Made by a program: the position numbers and the translations under genes. From positions 35,738,113-35,802,112 of the forward strand of contig CM045987.1 of NCBI GenBank assembly GCA_025175895.1: a stretch of DNA of 64,000 nucleotides, written 5' to 3'. Of this stretch, positions 49,976 through 61,479 are shown in pieces. Each line of letters opens with the position of its first letter. The stretch's first letter is position 1. This stretch comes from Wurfbainia villosa. Its lineage: Eukaryota; Streptophyta; Magnoliopsida; Zingiberales; Zingiberaceae. A model generated the notes under the pieces. The model worked only from the letters and a program-made list of their open reading frames with translations. It did no database searches and was not told the DNA's origin.

Positions 49976-51253
49976 ATGGCAGATAGAATACAAAAAGATC
50001 AGGTCACGCTGAAAATTATAGGCGATAGGTAAGATTTTATCTTAATTTATAGTCATAAAGGTATTAAGTGTGTCATAATAGCAGAAATTTTATCATTGCA
50101 GCTTTACTCCCAATGGTCATGGTATTTCATCATATATAACTAAAATATTCAAAGAACGTCAATCCACTACAGGCTACTCATGGAAGAATGTAGACACACA
50201 CACGAAGGATTTCTATTTTAAAGAATTTGTGGTGAGTATTCGATTATTATTGTAATTGTATAATATCCCTTTATGCTAATTTTCAGAATTTTTTTTCAGA
50301 AAAGATATACATGGGAGCCAGGTCAAGAAACTAAATTTAAAGACATATGGAATCTATATTGTCGCAAACGATACAAGTCGTTGCTATATAAATGGAGAAA
50401 AGTAAAGACAAAACCATCTCATATACCAGATGAATTGTGGGATGAATGGAAAAAAATTTGGGACCGACCTCAATGGAAAAAAATTCAACGGTTGCACAAA
50501 ATAATAGAAACTGATTCATTTAAAGCATACTGGTGGCTCCCGCTCTAGTATAGAGCATGCTCTTATGATGGTTGTGTTTTCTTGATTATTTATTTACCGA
50601 AATATAAATAACATGAGTTATTTTTTAAACTTAATATTTTTTTGTTATGCAGGAAGACACACTACAACGACCAACTAATTGTTGGGAGCTTTTTTTAGAG
50701 TACCCACCAAATGAAGATGGGACTTTTGTAGATCAAAAATCACAGCCATAGATGTAAGATTTTTCTTTGTTATTTTACTATACTATACTAATCATATATA
50801 CTTTTATGTAGGACCAAATAGCAGAAAGTTGCACAGTGCCGCATATTGGATAGAGGAGGTGATTTACAGACTCCATCGCACAATGATATAAATGCCATAT
50901 ACTATGAGGTTGTAGGTGGAAGCAAAAAAAACTCCCTCTATGGCCTAGGCTCCCATGCAAAAGTGGTATTCGATATGTCTACTCCTAGACTCAAGGGTGC
51001 ATCGAGTTCTACAGCTCACCAAATGGAGGAATTACGAAAGGAAAATGAATACTTGAAACAAAAATTCACGGCATTAGAGGAAACTATTGAAGATCGGGTC
51101 AACCAAGCAGTCGAACAATCAATGCAAGCTTTCATAGCTCGTTTTATGCCTTCACAACCATCAATGAGCCCTTTCTTTTTCCCAACCCCTCGCAATATTG
51201 CATCGCAAGAAACTCAAGATCCAAATGGTAACGACGAAGGCAACTCTTCTTAG
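49976..51253 (+). CDS. CACTA second gene, spliced, Transposase_24-like DNA-binding protein
   Basis: Exon 1 49976-50028 (MADRIQKDQVTLKIIGD), exon 2 50102-50231 (FTPNGHGISSYITKIFKERQ, KDFYFKEFV), exon 3 from 50300 (KRYTWEPGQETKFKDIWNLY, KWRKVKTKPSHIPDELWDEW), exon 4 about 50653-50752, exon 5 50812-51253. Junctions GAG|GT and CAG|A keep frame for exons 1-3; exon 3 to 5 frames are less clear because of an in-frame TAG at 50546-50548. Exon 5 has YYEVVGGSKKNSLYGLGSHA and then a coiled coil (MEELRKENEYLKQKFTALEE). This is the plant CACTA-associated protein that binds subterminal repeats (TnpA role). Function inferred from family and position. Confidence 0.75.
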
Positions 51254-51790
51254 GTTTAGTTTATCATCGATTTTGCAATGGTTGAGGTAATACATTATTA
51301 CTTTTCCTTTCTTAATCTTCTCACACCCTTATTCATCTGTTGAATTTATACTACTCTCTATGCAATTTTTATTCAAATGTAAACATATATTCTTTGTCAA
51401 TATTTGCAGCCTACCAAGTAAAGATGTTTAAGGTGTTTCAAGGAGATTGTAATGGTACATTTAGCTGTTTCTTTTTGATATGCTCCACAATATTGTATTA
51501 ACCATTCCTATTTTTTGATATGCTAGGATCTTTTTGCAATGTGTAATATTTTGTAATTACAAACAATATCATATTATTGTAGTATGTACAGTTGAACATG
51601 TCTCTTTCTTAATGATTGAGTAAATTTTGTGAAAAATGAAAAAAATATCAATGACTGCTATATTGATCAAAGGAACTCAATAATGATGTTTGAAGACGTT
51701 CTGGATATTATTGGATGAAAGGTATTTTTTTTTATATTGTTCTTTGATTTTGTTTTAAATTTCTATATTTCATTACATATCTTGTATATG
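51254..51790. other. CACTA 3' non-coding segment
   Basis: AT-rich. No gene. Probably 3' UTR of the second gene. Confidence 0.4.
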
Positions 51791-51794
51791 TTTT

Positions 51795-52075
51795 GAAACA
51801 TACCCATGCCAATGGAAATAGGGCGACACGCCCATGCCAATGGAGAGCATGGGCGTGTCGCCAATTTTGCTCCCTGGAAATAGGCCGATACGCCCATGGC
51901 ATGGAGAGCATGGGCGTGTCGCCAATTTAGCCTAGCACACCCGGGGTGTGTTGGCTAACACACCCCGAGTGTGTCAAGGAACATGGGCGTGTCGCCCATT
52001 AGAGGTGAGGCGTGTCGGCTAACACACCCCGGGTGTGTTGAGTCTTGGAACCTCTGACACGGCCTGTGTTGTTTT
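51795..52075. repeat. Right inner array of GGGCGTGTCG motifs
   Basis: Repeats of CATGGGCGTGTCGCC and the palindromic ACACACCCCGGGTGTGT-type words. Mirrors 45150-45450. Confidence 0.85.
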
Positions 52076-52464
52076 GATACGCTCGATAATTCTCCAAAAT
52101 ATATTAAACTTGACTTTTATTTGTTTTATTGATTTTTGGTTTGCCATATGCAGGTGGAAAAAATATATTATGTGCAGACCAAACAGAAAGATACACAAGA
52201 TTGCTTTATCTGTGGCCATCGCAAAAGCGCAAAGTGAAATTACGAGCTAGCTTATTTTGTTCCTTTTCCAATTTTATGTAAAAAAATATTGTTCAATCAC
52301 TCCTTTTCATTACCCTCAGGCTCAATGTGAAGAAGTATCATGCGGCGTACCCCAACAAAAGCTGCCAAGGCCTCGGCGACGACGTCTTGGCCACATCCAT
52401 GAACAATGTCGCCTTCATGAGGTTGAACTTCATAAGGTCGTGAAGCAATGGAGTCCGATTTTTT

Positions 52465-52845
52465 CCATTCGGTCTCTAAAATTAGAGACCGATTTTCGGA
52501 TCGGTCTCTAAATTAGAGACCGAATGGAAAAAATCGGTCTCTAAAATTAGAGACCGATTTTCGGATCGGTCTCTAAGTTAGAGACCGAATGGAAAAAATC
52601 GGTCTCTAAATTTAGAGACCGATTTTCGGATCGGTCTCTAAAATTAGAGACCGATCACAAAATCGGTCTCTAAATTTAGAGACCGATTTTCGGATCGGTC
52701 TCTAAAATTAGAGACCGATCACAAAATCGGTCTCTAAGATTAGATACCATGAATTTAGGGACTGAAAGTTTTGGTTTCTAAAACGGTCTCTAATAGATTT
52801 TAGAGACCGATTTTCGGTCTCTAAATCGGTCTCTAAATTAGGTTT
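52465..52845. repeat. Right subterminal palindrome array (outer tier)
   Basis: Nearly regular alternation of CGGTCTCTAAATTAGAGACCG and GATTTTCGGATCGG; much more homogeneous than the left array. Confidence 0.92.
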
Positions 52846-52856
52846 TTCTTGTAGTG

Positions 52857-53310
52857 TAGATAGCTTATAATGACATAATTAATAAATATTATTATATTTA
52901 ATAAAAATATTAACCTACATTAACACGTCTAGCTAGGTTTTATTTATCTTCGATTCCTCTCGTCGACATCGCCAACCTACCCACGACATCCTTCCATCTT
53001 CACCTCCGGACTTTAGTTTTCCGGCGCCGACACCACTACCGCCGACGTCGTTGTCGACGTCCATCTCCTCAATGTCGGTATCCTATCGTGCTCGCCTCCT
53101 CTGCATTTCATGTTGCGCCATTGGTTTGTCACGGCATCTCAACGACAACGATCGTCACCATCGGTGTCCGCCACGCTCGACGAGCAACCTCCGACGATGA
53201 CCACAGTGTGTGGTTGTAAATCATTGGTAGATTTGTTTTGATGATCTTCCTTTGTTCTTATGCCTATTTTTTTGTACTTGAGAGGGTTAATGTTCCCTTG
53301 ATTGCTTCAG
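52857..53310. other. Right CACTA flank: nothing firm
   Basis: It starts with the TAG duplication. A CCGCC/GACGTC-rich segment (52965-53240) has no domain in any frame. Confidence 0.35.
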
Positions 53311-53413
53311 GATTATTTGCTCTGTAGTTTTAGCTATTCTCATAGCATTGGTTGTCTCGGCTCAACAAAACATTGGAGTGGACATAACTGAAGTCTCCTT
53401 GATCCGTAAGCTT
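53311..53413 (+). other. Exon-like segment of unknown gene, hydrophobic
   Basis: Between TTGCTTCAG and CTT|GTGAGT. The open frame encodes IICSVVLAILIALVVSAQQN then IGVDITEVSLIRKL, a membrane-helix-like stretch. The phase fits a normal internal exon. I do not recognise it. It may belong with the STT3 exons 0.8 kb downstream, or be an unrelated capture. Confidence 0.4.
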
Positions 53414-54202
53414 GTGAGTTAATGATAACATTAGTGACATTTCAATTAGTACCAACATTTGATAAATCTGTAAATAGTTGGAACTCGTTGCTTGCTTGTT
53501 GTTTTTGGCATAATTGTTAAGATCTTTGTTACAAGGAAATCTACTGAGAATGCATTGGTAATCTTTGAGTCATATTCATCATCATACATTTATATAAAAT
53601 ATGTAAAAATATTTGCTATTTGTGATTTAGTTCTAAAAGTAGATTTACGAATCATAATACAAGTTAGCAATTGATTGTGACTTTCTTGGCCTAACTCATG
53701 AGAAATTTGATGGAGGAAGAACCCTCAATTGGCTTCCTGTAAATTGGTTGGTGGTCAGCATGCTATACCAATATTTTCTGATTGTCACAAAACTTACATG
53801 TTATATTACATGTCACATGTTATGTCAATCATGTGCATTTGAGTGATGAATAACATGTGCAATCTGTCTATTGGTTCACTATGTACTAATGTCAAAGAAT
53901 TTTGCATCAAACAAAATAATCGCAGGAATTGAAGCAAAAAGTTATCTCTAGGACTAGGTAAGAAACAGCTTGAACTTCTAGATATTAACAAGCTTCAAAA
54001 TAACAGTAGAACACTTTGAACTGAATGCACTACACATAATAGAGATAGAATCGCAACTAGCATATGAAGACAGTAAAACAAAACAAATAAGCATGAATTC
54101 AAAAGAACATATGCTATGAATTTGTTATGGTTATCAAATATTGTACAATCTAAATTGAGACATCGTAAAAATCTAACTTGATCCTCCTTTCCTCATGAAC
54201 AG

Positions 54203-55198
54203 AGCTTATGCGAGCAAGTACATACCGATCATTGCTAGTGTTAGTGAACATCAACCACCAACATGGCTTTCTTATTTCACGGCATTATTGTAAGTTTTTT
54301 TTCTCTATAATTTGGTGCTTTTTAGTTGCAACTTATGTATTATGACTGTATTGTTTTGAAATGTGTGCTCATTCATTTTGATTCATTTAAGTTTTTTATT
54401 TTACATTTTGGTGTTGTCTGATTGGAAAAATATTTTGTACTGCATATAATCCATGTTCTTCATTCTATTTTTGCCATTACATGAGTTGTATACTTGAAAT
54501 TCTCTGTTTGAAGCTTTAAAATTGCAACAGTTATATACAAAAATTTCATTTGTTCAATTGATTCATATGATAAGATCCTGTTATGTCAGTCACTTGTTAC
54601 TTACTATATCTTAGAGCAATTAGACCAATCAAGTTAATGAACCATCCCAAATTTACAGACCTCAATTTTATGTGCTAGGTAGAGCCTACTAATTATCTCT
54701 AGCTATCAATTGCAAATAATTATATATTTTTACTCTCAGTAATTTCTCCTTTGTTTTTCGTGTATAACTTGTATTTATTTTTCTAGACACTTGTTCTCTT
54801 AACATAAAGATCAGGTTCTTTCTAAATAAAATTATGCATTTTCGTAACAGTCTATTAATTTTGTTGAAACACCATTTTTTTCAATGTGTTCCATGCATGT
54901 TTTTTACCTCTCTCCGATGCTAGCTCATTTGTGATTTTGTATATAGCAACGTCGGTATATTTTTTTGGAGTTATGGTAAGTGGCACAATTTCTTGTAGTC
55001 AATGTTACTTGTAGAACTGTCACTTTCTCATTGTCTTCCATGATGTCATTAGGTACATCTTATATGCTTGTTTTGGCTCTTGGTGCATGCATTATGTCTG
55101 GCATTGCTCTATCAGAAGCCTTTGATGTCTTCACACTTTCTATCAAATTTCAACTTCCTAAATTATTTGAAGCTTCACCTTCTGACATATGTCAATGA
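54203..55198 (+). pseudogene. STT3: STT3 oligosaccharyltransferase subunit, three-exon fragment
   Basis: Exon A 54203-54289 encodes AYASKYIPIIASVSEHQPPT then WLSYF, the highly conserved SVSEHQP segment near the STT3 active site, with acceptor CATGAACAG and donor GTAAGT. Exon B about 54882-54975 encodes ACFLPLSDASSFVILYIATS then VYFFGVM, donor GTAAGT. Exon C 55053-55198 encodes LVLALGACIMSGIALSEAFD then VFTLSIKFQLP and stops after 12 more codons. Exon C has two extra bases (TATATG for TATG) right after its start, so the V-H-L and M-L-V parts are out of frame. STT3 is the catalytic subunit that transfers the N-glycan in the ER membrane; normally about 700 residues. Upstream and downstream exons are missing, so this is a truncated or captured pseudogene. 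Identity is from family memory. Confidence 0.72.
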
Positions 55199-55447
55199 AC
55201 TTGTTCTTATTTCTCAAAAATATCCTCAAAAGTATGCTTTTGTGAAGTACAAATATAAGTTGTCTTAGATCTAAAAAAGAGTTTAATTAGATTTTATGAT
55301 ATTTTACATACATTTGAGGATACACTTAGAGGAATAATAGCTTGGTCTTATCATCTGGTATAATTTTAATCTTTCATTGAAATATTTGTAAAATATCGGA
55401 TAAATAAATAAATAAATATAAAATAAAATATTATTCCTCGTTAATTG

Positions 55448-56886
55448 ATAAACTATCTTGTGGAATTTTTCAGAAATTTTTAGAAATTTTTCTGGATTTA
55501 AATTGAGGTTCTATGGATATTTTATGGGGATAAAACGAACAGGCTTTTGTAAAGTCTGTTTAGACTATCTTGTATTAAATGGTTTAATTAAACCAAATCC
55601 GTCGTTTCCCGTCGGTTTCAGTATTCGCGGCTCCTCTTTTCTTCTTCGCGATCCCGACCTTTCCTCCTCCTCCTTCTCCCGTGCAACTTCCTCCTCCAAA
55701 TCGCTCGCCGCTCCACACGCCGTCGCTGCCCTTCGCCGCCTGTTGGAGCAGCTCGCCGTCCACAGTCGCTGCCGCTCGCTGCGCAAGCCGCGCGAGCACC
55801 ACCGTCGCTCTTCCTTTTCTCCGGATCAAGCGTCGTCGCAACGCCACTCGCCGCTGCCGCTCCACCGCCGCTGATGGCCGCCTCCTCGAGCCATAGTCGC
55901 TGTCGCTGCCACCGGAGTTGGATTAGTCGCTGTCGTCGGTGCCGATCCAGCCCGATTCCCGCGTCACGATCGATCCCTTCCTCACGCTGCCGGACCGCTA
56001 ATCAAGCGGCGACGACGCCGCCATCGCGCGGCCTTTTCCTCGCCGACCACCGCGAGCCTCCAGCCGATACAACGCCGTCGCTCGAGCACGGGTCGACGCC
56101 GTCGCAAGTTGGATCCACTGTCGCCGTGAGTTGATGGATTTCTGCCGCCGTCGCTGTTCAACCTCCCTGAGCCCTAGTCTTCCAGATCACTCTAATCATC
56201 GATGTTGGCCTCTTCTTCGGTTGTTTAAATCTGGAGATGCCATCGCGAGTAGCGATTGGTCGCCTCTGCTCGTCGTTGTCGACCTTCCTCCGGACCAATT
56301 AAGTAGCACGCCAACATTGTTGATCTGCGATCTCGTCCTTCTCTTCTCATTTACGGGTGTCGCAGTCGGTGTTATGTCGATGCAGATGTGAGGCATTGCG
56401 ATTCATGTATTTGCAGCACGCCGGCGAAGTCTCCTTGTGGTTGAAGTGTTGCGGTTATCCTGCCTCATGATTACTCATGGGAGGAGTAACCGGTGTGAAG
56501 CGAGCGTTAATGGCTGCGCTCTACCACTATAGACGGTGGTAGTTGGATTTGCGTCGTCGTAGTCCTGCGTGTGGCACTCGACCACTCGTGGGTAGTATGT
56601 CGAGTGGCGAATAAGCGAGGACCCCATCACGTAGCTCGCTTTACGCTTATATGTTACTCGATCATACCGCCCACTGGCCACTCGAGTAGTGGTTGGTGTT
56701 GAGTTGGGGCGGTTAATTACGCCGAGCCACCAAGGCTATGTTGGGTCGTGGTAGCTTTAGGGTGAGCCGATAAGACCGTCGTCTTTGCATTCGACTTATG
56801 ACATTTTGCGTATTACCGTATATATACATATATGCGTATATATATATATATATATGGATGATTGTGATTAGTATCGTATATAGATA

Positions 56887-56920
<34 letters not shown>

Positions 56921-57700
56921 TTTGTGATGTTCGTTTGATTATCTTATGATTCTTTGCATTTGATTATCATCGTATTCATGCATGTTTCTTGCATCGTTAT
57001 CTGATTGTATCGGATCTTGGTATGTGTTAGACGGACCGATTAGATACCTTGACACTGTAGCGTAGGTAGATTATGTGTTGGTATTACTCTTCCCTATTAT
57101 ATATATGTTGGATATATGTTGAGTTGGATCGAGTAAGCGTATGAACTTGAGTATGTCCTGCATTTATATTATTCATTTGATTAGGCAGTATATGCTTGTA
57201 TTTATATACTATCTTTGATATACATTGTGCATCTAGATTATGTTGTAAATACATGTGATATTACATATATATATGTTTTATTACTCTTGAGTTTTACTCA
57301 CCACCACCCCGGACCACGGGTTTTTACGTCGCCTGTAATGTAGCCGACTCCGTGATGGACTTGGAGCACCGCCATTGGTCGTCGTCTCATCTCAACTCGA
57401 AAGTCAAGTTTTTGAGTCTTACGATGTTTTGGTTATGTATTACGAGTTTATCGTGGTGTTGTGTGTTATGTGATGTCTGTGCGTGTTAGTGCGAGTTTGT
57501 GAGGCTTCTTTATGTTCGGTGTTAGTCAATGCAGTATGCGCTCTGTGGGATTGTATTGTTGTCATATTGTTTCATGTTTTCGTTATGTTGTTATATATAT
57601 ATGTTATTGTTGTACTGTATTAACAAATGTTGTGTCGTCCGTTTGATTTTGCTCTTAGATTTTATATTTATTGTGTTATTATAATTTAAATAAATATGAA
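55448..57700 (+). mobile_element. Possible gypsy-type LTR with GC-rich core
   Basis: About 2.2 kb. It begins with GGAATTTTTCAGAAATTTTTAG-like sequence, has a CpG-rich CGCCGC/GTCGC block (55610-56130) with only long shadow frames, (TA)n runs at 56821-56920 and CACCACCCCGGACCACGG at 57300-57318. This composition resembles a chromovirus-type LTR. No second LTR, primer site or coding domain was found, so the call is tentative. No gene supported. Confidence 0.35.
56821..56920. repeat. (TA)n and (AT)n microsatellite pair
   Basis: Two TA/AT tracts flank GTATCGTATATAGATACGAT, itself near-palindromic. Confidence 0.9.
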
Positions 57701-58680
57701 ATGCATTTGCAGTTAACAGTAAGCGAAGATCACTATTTGGTGCATATGGAATAATACTTTGCATTTCCCTATTTGATATGATATCTAATCTTTACCATTA
57801 TTTTTATTAACTTTGATTGTTTATTATTTTATTTTAGTACTAATACATTCATTGTATTTGTAGGTAACAGGTACCTAAATTTTTATGAATCAATATTATA
57901 GTTGAAGATAATCTGTCTAGCTGAGTTTTTTTTATAAGACTTTGTTAGTTCTAAAATTTAATATTTTAAGTATAGTGTGCAATTAGTTTTGGATGTAAAA
58001 GACTCATCAAGACATTTGTAACTTTGACTCAATGATTATGGAATGAATTTAGATTTTCTATTATCACTTTAAATTGTATTTTAGATTTTTTTTTATATTC
58101 TGAATAGGGGATGAATTGTGATGATGTATAAATATTGGATTCATGCTTATATTAGAGATCATTTTAATATATTTATAAATTATTATAATGACATTAATAA
58201 ATGTCATTATAGATTAACTAAGGTGACATCTTAAAATGATCTTATAAATGATCTTTACTGATAATTTTTATTGTCCTTATAAAAAAATATAAGACATTTA
58301 TAAATATCAAAATAAATAAGTTTAGATGACATTTAGTTTTGTCCTTATTACAATGATAATAAGACACACGTAGATACCTTATTACGATGATAATAAGACA
58401 CATATAGATATCCTTAAAATATGACATTTTAGCATGTCATTATATATCTATATTAAGACACTTTTGATGTTAGTATTTATATTGTATAATAACATTATAA
58501 AATATCAAGAAAGCGAATCAGGTCGAAGACGACGTCACTTTAGAGGACATTTTTTAGTGATGTTACTAAAATATTAGTGTCACTAAAAATATACTATAAG
58601 GACATTTATGAGTGTCCTTAAAGACCATTATTCTTGTTATAATCTGGATTACAAGACAAAATTTATATAATCCGATTACA
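57701..58680. repeat. Array of short inverted words, transposon-end-like
   Basis: AT-rich, with repeated GACATTTATAA, GTCATTATA, GTCCTTAT and inverse forms through 58180-58640, ending GTCCTTAAAGACC..TTATTCTTGTTATAA. The pattern resembles subterminal repeats of a decayed CACTA-type end, but no TIR or TSD is found. No gene. Confidence 0.35.
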
Positions 58681-58930
58681 TTACAAGCCGTAATATGAAA
58701 AGTCGCCGCCCACCGTTGCCCATAGTCGCCATCGTCCGACGCCACAACTCATCGTTGTCGCCACCACCCGCCAATGTTCAACCGTCATCGGTCGGCCATC
58801 GGCACCCCCGTTGGTCGCCCGGTCGCCATCGTCGCCGTCGCCTGTCAGCCAACCACTGTCGCAGGGTGCCTGACCGTCGCCCGTCGGCCGATCGACCCAC
58901 CATCGCCGCTCGTCGCTGTCAGCAATCAAC
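58681..58930. other. GC-rich GTCGCC-repeat island, MITE-like
   Basis: GTCGCC/CCGTCG repeats flanked by GATTACATTACA and ATTACATTACC words (58674 and 59039), a TIR-like pair. Long frames on both strands are composition artefacts. Confidence 0.35.
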
Positions 58931-59113
58931 CATTGTCGTCTTTGTAATAGACATCAAACAAAAGAATGTAATATCTCTTGTAATCCAAGATTGCATGCAA
59001 CTTTGTGACCAAATATAGAGCATTTCATTATAAACTTGATTACATTACCACCTTAATTACCATTACGTCCAACCAAACGTGTCGTAAGGTTTTAAACCAT
59101 CTCCAATGCATAC

Positions 59114-59450
59114 ATCAAAATATTAAATTTAGTCCCCAGGGACATGACGCAGCGGTTAATCACGAGACTCCCCTCTGCGCTTTCAGGGGTTGATTTCGCC
59201 TATCAACAACACGCGTTGTGTGGGTGGCGATGCTCGATGCCCCCCCCATCTCAGGGTGGTCGGCCTCCTAGTGTAGCACGGGTTTCCAACGTGCGCTGAC
59301 CCTGTGCTACCTTGATTCAGCCTCATCACTCGGTGGCGCTCGCCGTGGGATCGAGCAGACTGACCATCAGGATTAGTAGGGAAGAGAAATCGTACTTGAT
59401 ACCTATTGATACCTAATGTAAATAAAAAAAAATCAAAACATTAAATTTAG
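59114..59450 (+). mobile_element. SINE with 19-bp target duplication
   Basis: Element 59133-59431 (299 bp). Flanks ATCAAAATATTAAATTTAG (59114-59132) and ATCAAAACATTAAATTTAG (59432-59450) differ at one base. A-box-like GACGCAGCGGTTAA at 59145-59158, B-box-like GGGTTGATTTCGCC at 59187-59200. Ends in TAAATAAAAAAAAA. A different family from the SINE at 42021. Confidence 0.85.
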
Positions 59451-60099
59451 AGTAAAAAATTAAAAATCACACCAAATCTCTCTAATTCATACATTATTTT
59501 TTTACACCAAAAATGATACATGAATAGTACCGCACCATTTTTTATGTTAGGATTTTTTTATTATATTATATTATATAATTAATCAAATTAAATATAATAT
59601 ATATTATTAAATATCATAAATAAAAATTATTTTGTAATTATTTTTTATAGTAATATTAATTATTTATTCTAAATTTAAATTAAGTGTATTTAATAATATA
59701 TTTTAATTTTATTATACATATTTATAAAAATTTAATTTATTAAAAAATTATTTTTAATTTATTTAATATATTTTAATTATAATTACATTTATAAATTATA
59801 CCACTAATTTCATTAGAAAATAATAATAAAATATTAAAATTTTTTACATGCATAAATATAAATTACATCACCTATTACACTAACATACAAAATAATAATA
59901 ATAATAACACTAAATTAAAATATTACTAATAAAAACTTAAAAACATGAGTAACACTAAACCTGACAAACAACTACAAACACAAACTATACTAATAAAGTA
60001 CATATAAACTTTAAATTACTTCAATAATATTATAATACTAATATTCAGGAAAATCACTCCACATTCCGCTAAAATAATTATGAAATTAGTCGAAAATAT
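59451..60099. other. AT-rich tract, nothing recognised
   Basis: About 80% A/T. TTTAATATAT-like words repeat loosely. Confidence 0.4.
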
Positions 60100-61149
60100 T
60101 CACAAGATTCTGAGATTCTTGATCTTCATTTTAATATTGATTGAGTTGTGATCCTTCTCCCTGTATTGGTGATGATTAAGATCCTTCTCTTTGATGTGCA
60201 ACTGGATGAGATTTCTGGATTTACATTCTCTTTTGTATAATTTTAATTTGTTCATTGTGATTCTGTGAATATATTCATGTATCATCGGGTCAGAGATTGA
60301 GTTCAAAATTTTGAATAAAATTTTTGTTTCTTCCTTGTAAATCATAACATCTGTCTTTTATAGCAGCAGTAGTACTTGCATTCATTGCCTTAACAAGTTG
60401 AGAATTAATTTTAATTACCTTTGCAATTTGTTCATCATTTTTTTTCTTCATTTTTTCTTTCTTCACTCAAGGAGGTCGTTTATTAGAAGTATCACCGCTA
60501 TCTAAATCAGTGATATTTAGATCAAAAGCAAACACACAAGGAGATGAAGGTATATGAAATTCTTCCTCGGAGAATTGTTGTTCAGATGAACCAACATTAG
60601 TATTTTGTTGTCATGATTTTATGCCTGCGGTATTCATGTTGTCGGTGCCAAATTTTTTAATATATTTAAGAATATTCTAGACATGGTCAAATTTGAACCC
60701 TTTGTGTATTTCGGATCTTCTACTAACAACACTTTGGTATGAATTAACTGTAACAAAACCATTGAACATCAGTTATAAAGACGATGCTATTAATGAACTC
60801 AGACTTTGATTATAAAATTTCGATAGTTTAAAATAAATATGAGATAGTAACTTACAATATCTTGTTCAGATGCTCCACTAGGATTCATATGTTCGATTTG
60901 TCGTATGCAACCTTTCATTTTGGATATTGCACTAAGTATAAGAAGCATTCTTTTTTGCAAAGATCTTGGTAGTCGACTATAATGCGCAAAATTCGAATCT
61001 ACATGATACTCTTTCTCAATTCTTGCCCAGAATTGATCCTTCGATTAGTTGATTCCTATGATTGGATTTTGCAAAAAATGAAGATAAATATGACATAAGT
61101 GTTTATCTTCTTCAAATGAGTATGAAGCTTGTCGGAGAGTTAAACTCAT
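60100..61149 (-). pseudogene. SANT/NAM-associated transposon-type protein, decayed
   Basis: The minus strand reads ASYSFEEDKHLCHIYLHFLQ, SKDQFWARIEKEYHVDSNFA, SRLPRSLQKRMLLILSAISK then CIRQIEHMNPSGASEQDI (61149-60870), and after a short gap SRRSEIHKGFKFDHV, then EEEFHIPSSPC and RPP-VKKEKMKKKNDEQIA (60760-60400). This resembles the SANT-like plus NAM-associated C-terminal protein family common in plant genomes next to Harbinger-type transposons. At least five in-frame stops. Probably inactive. Confidence 0.6.
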
Positions 61150-61159
61150 TTTAGTATAA

Positions 61160-61479
61160 GAGAATACTCTGAAAAAAGAGTGAAGTAAAATGTGTTATAC
61201 CAATATCTGGTAAGCCATTATATAGGGGGAAAAAATGGGAATATAAAATTATACAAAATTTGTGTTCAATATCAAGTCACATCACCTACCCAACTTATTC
61301 TAATGCTGTTATTATTGTGTCATGTCATCTGTACAATTTTGTCCAAATGTATTCATTGTTATATCACATCATCAGCACACACAAAAATATGTTTAGTGTC
61401 AGGTCATGTCACCTGTCCAACTTGTCCCGATGTCGTTATTGTTGTTTCACATCATATGTGTGATTTTTGTCCAAATATG
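61160..61479. repeat. Tandem duplication, about 135 bp period
   Basis: Two units (about 61255-61385 and 61386-61475) share CAAGTCACATCACCTACC/CAGGTCATGTCACCTGTCC, CAACTT, GTTATTATTG/GTTATTGTTG and TTTGTCCAAAT. Borders the solo LTR. Confidence 0.7.

Larger units (their letters stand above)
44742..52856 (+). mobile_element. Complete CACTA (En/Spm) transposon, 8.1 kb
   Basis: Perfect 16-bp terminal inverted repeats CACTACAAGAAAAACC and a 3-bp TAG target duplication (44739-44741, 52857-52859). Both ends carry arrays of GGTCTCTAATTAGAGACC-type palindromes and a second inner array of GGGCGACACGCCC-type palindromes. The interior has a transposase (TnpD type) at 46200-49725 and a second spliced gene at 49976-51253, both on the plus strand. 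The ends look young (no mismatch in 16 bp) although the transposase reading frame is damaged. Confidence 0.96.

Noticed and set aside
55458..56391. Several 70-140 codon frames in the GC-rich block
   Set aside because: Ser/Arg/Pro low-complexity on both strands; composition effect, no domain.
58681..59018. 107-codon plus frame and 82-codon minus frame
   Set aside because: Both arise from GTCGCC repeats.
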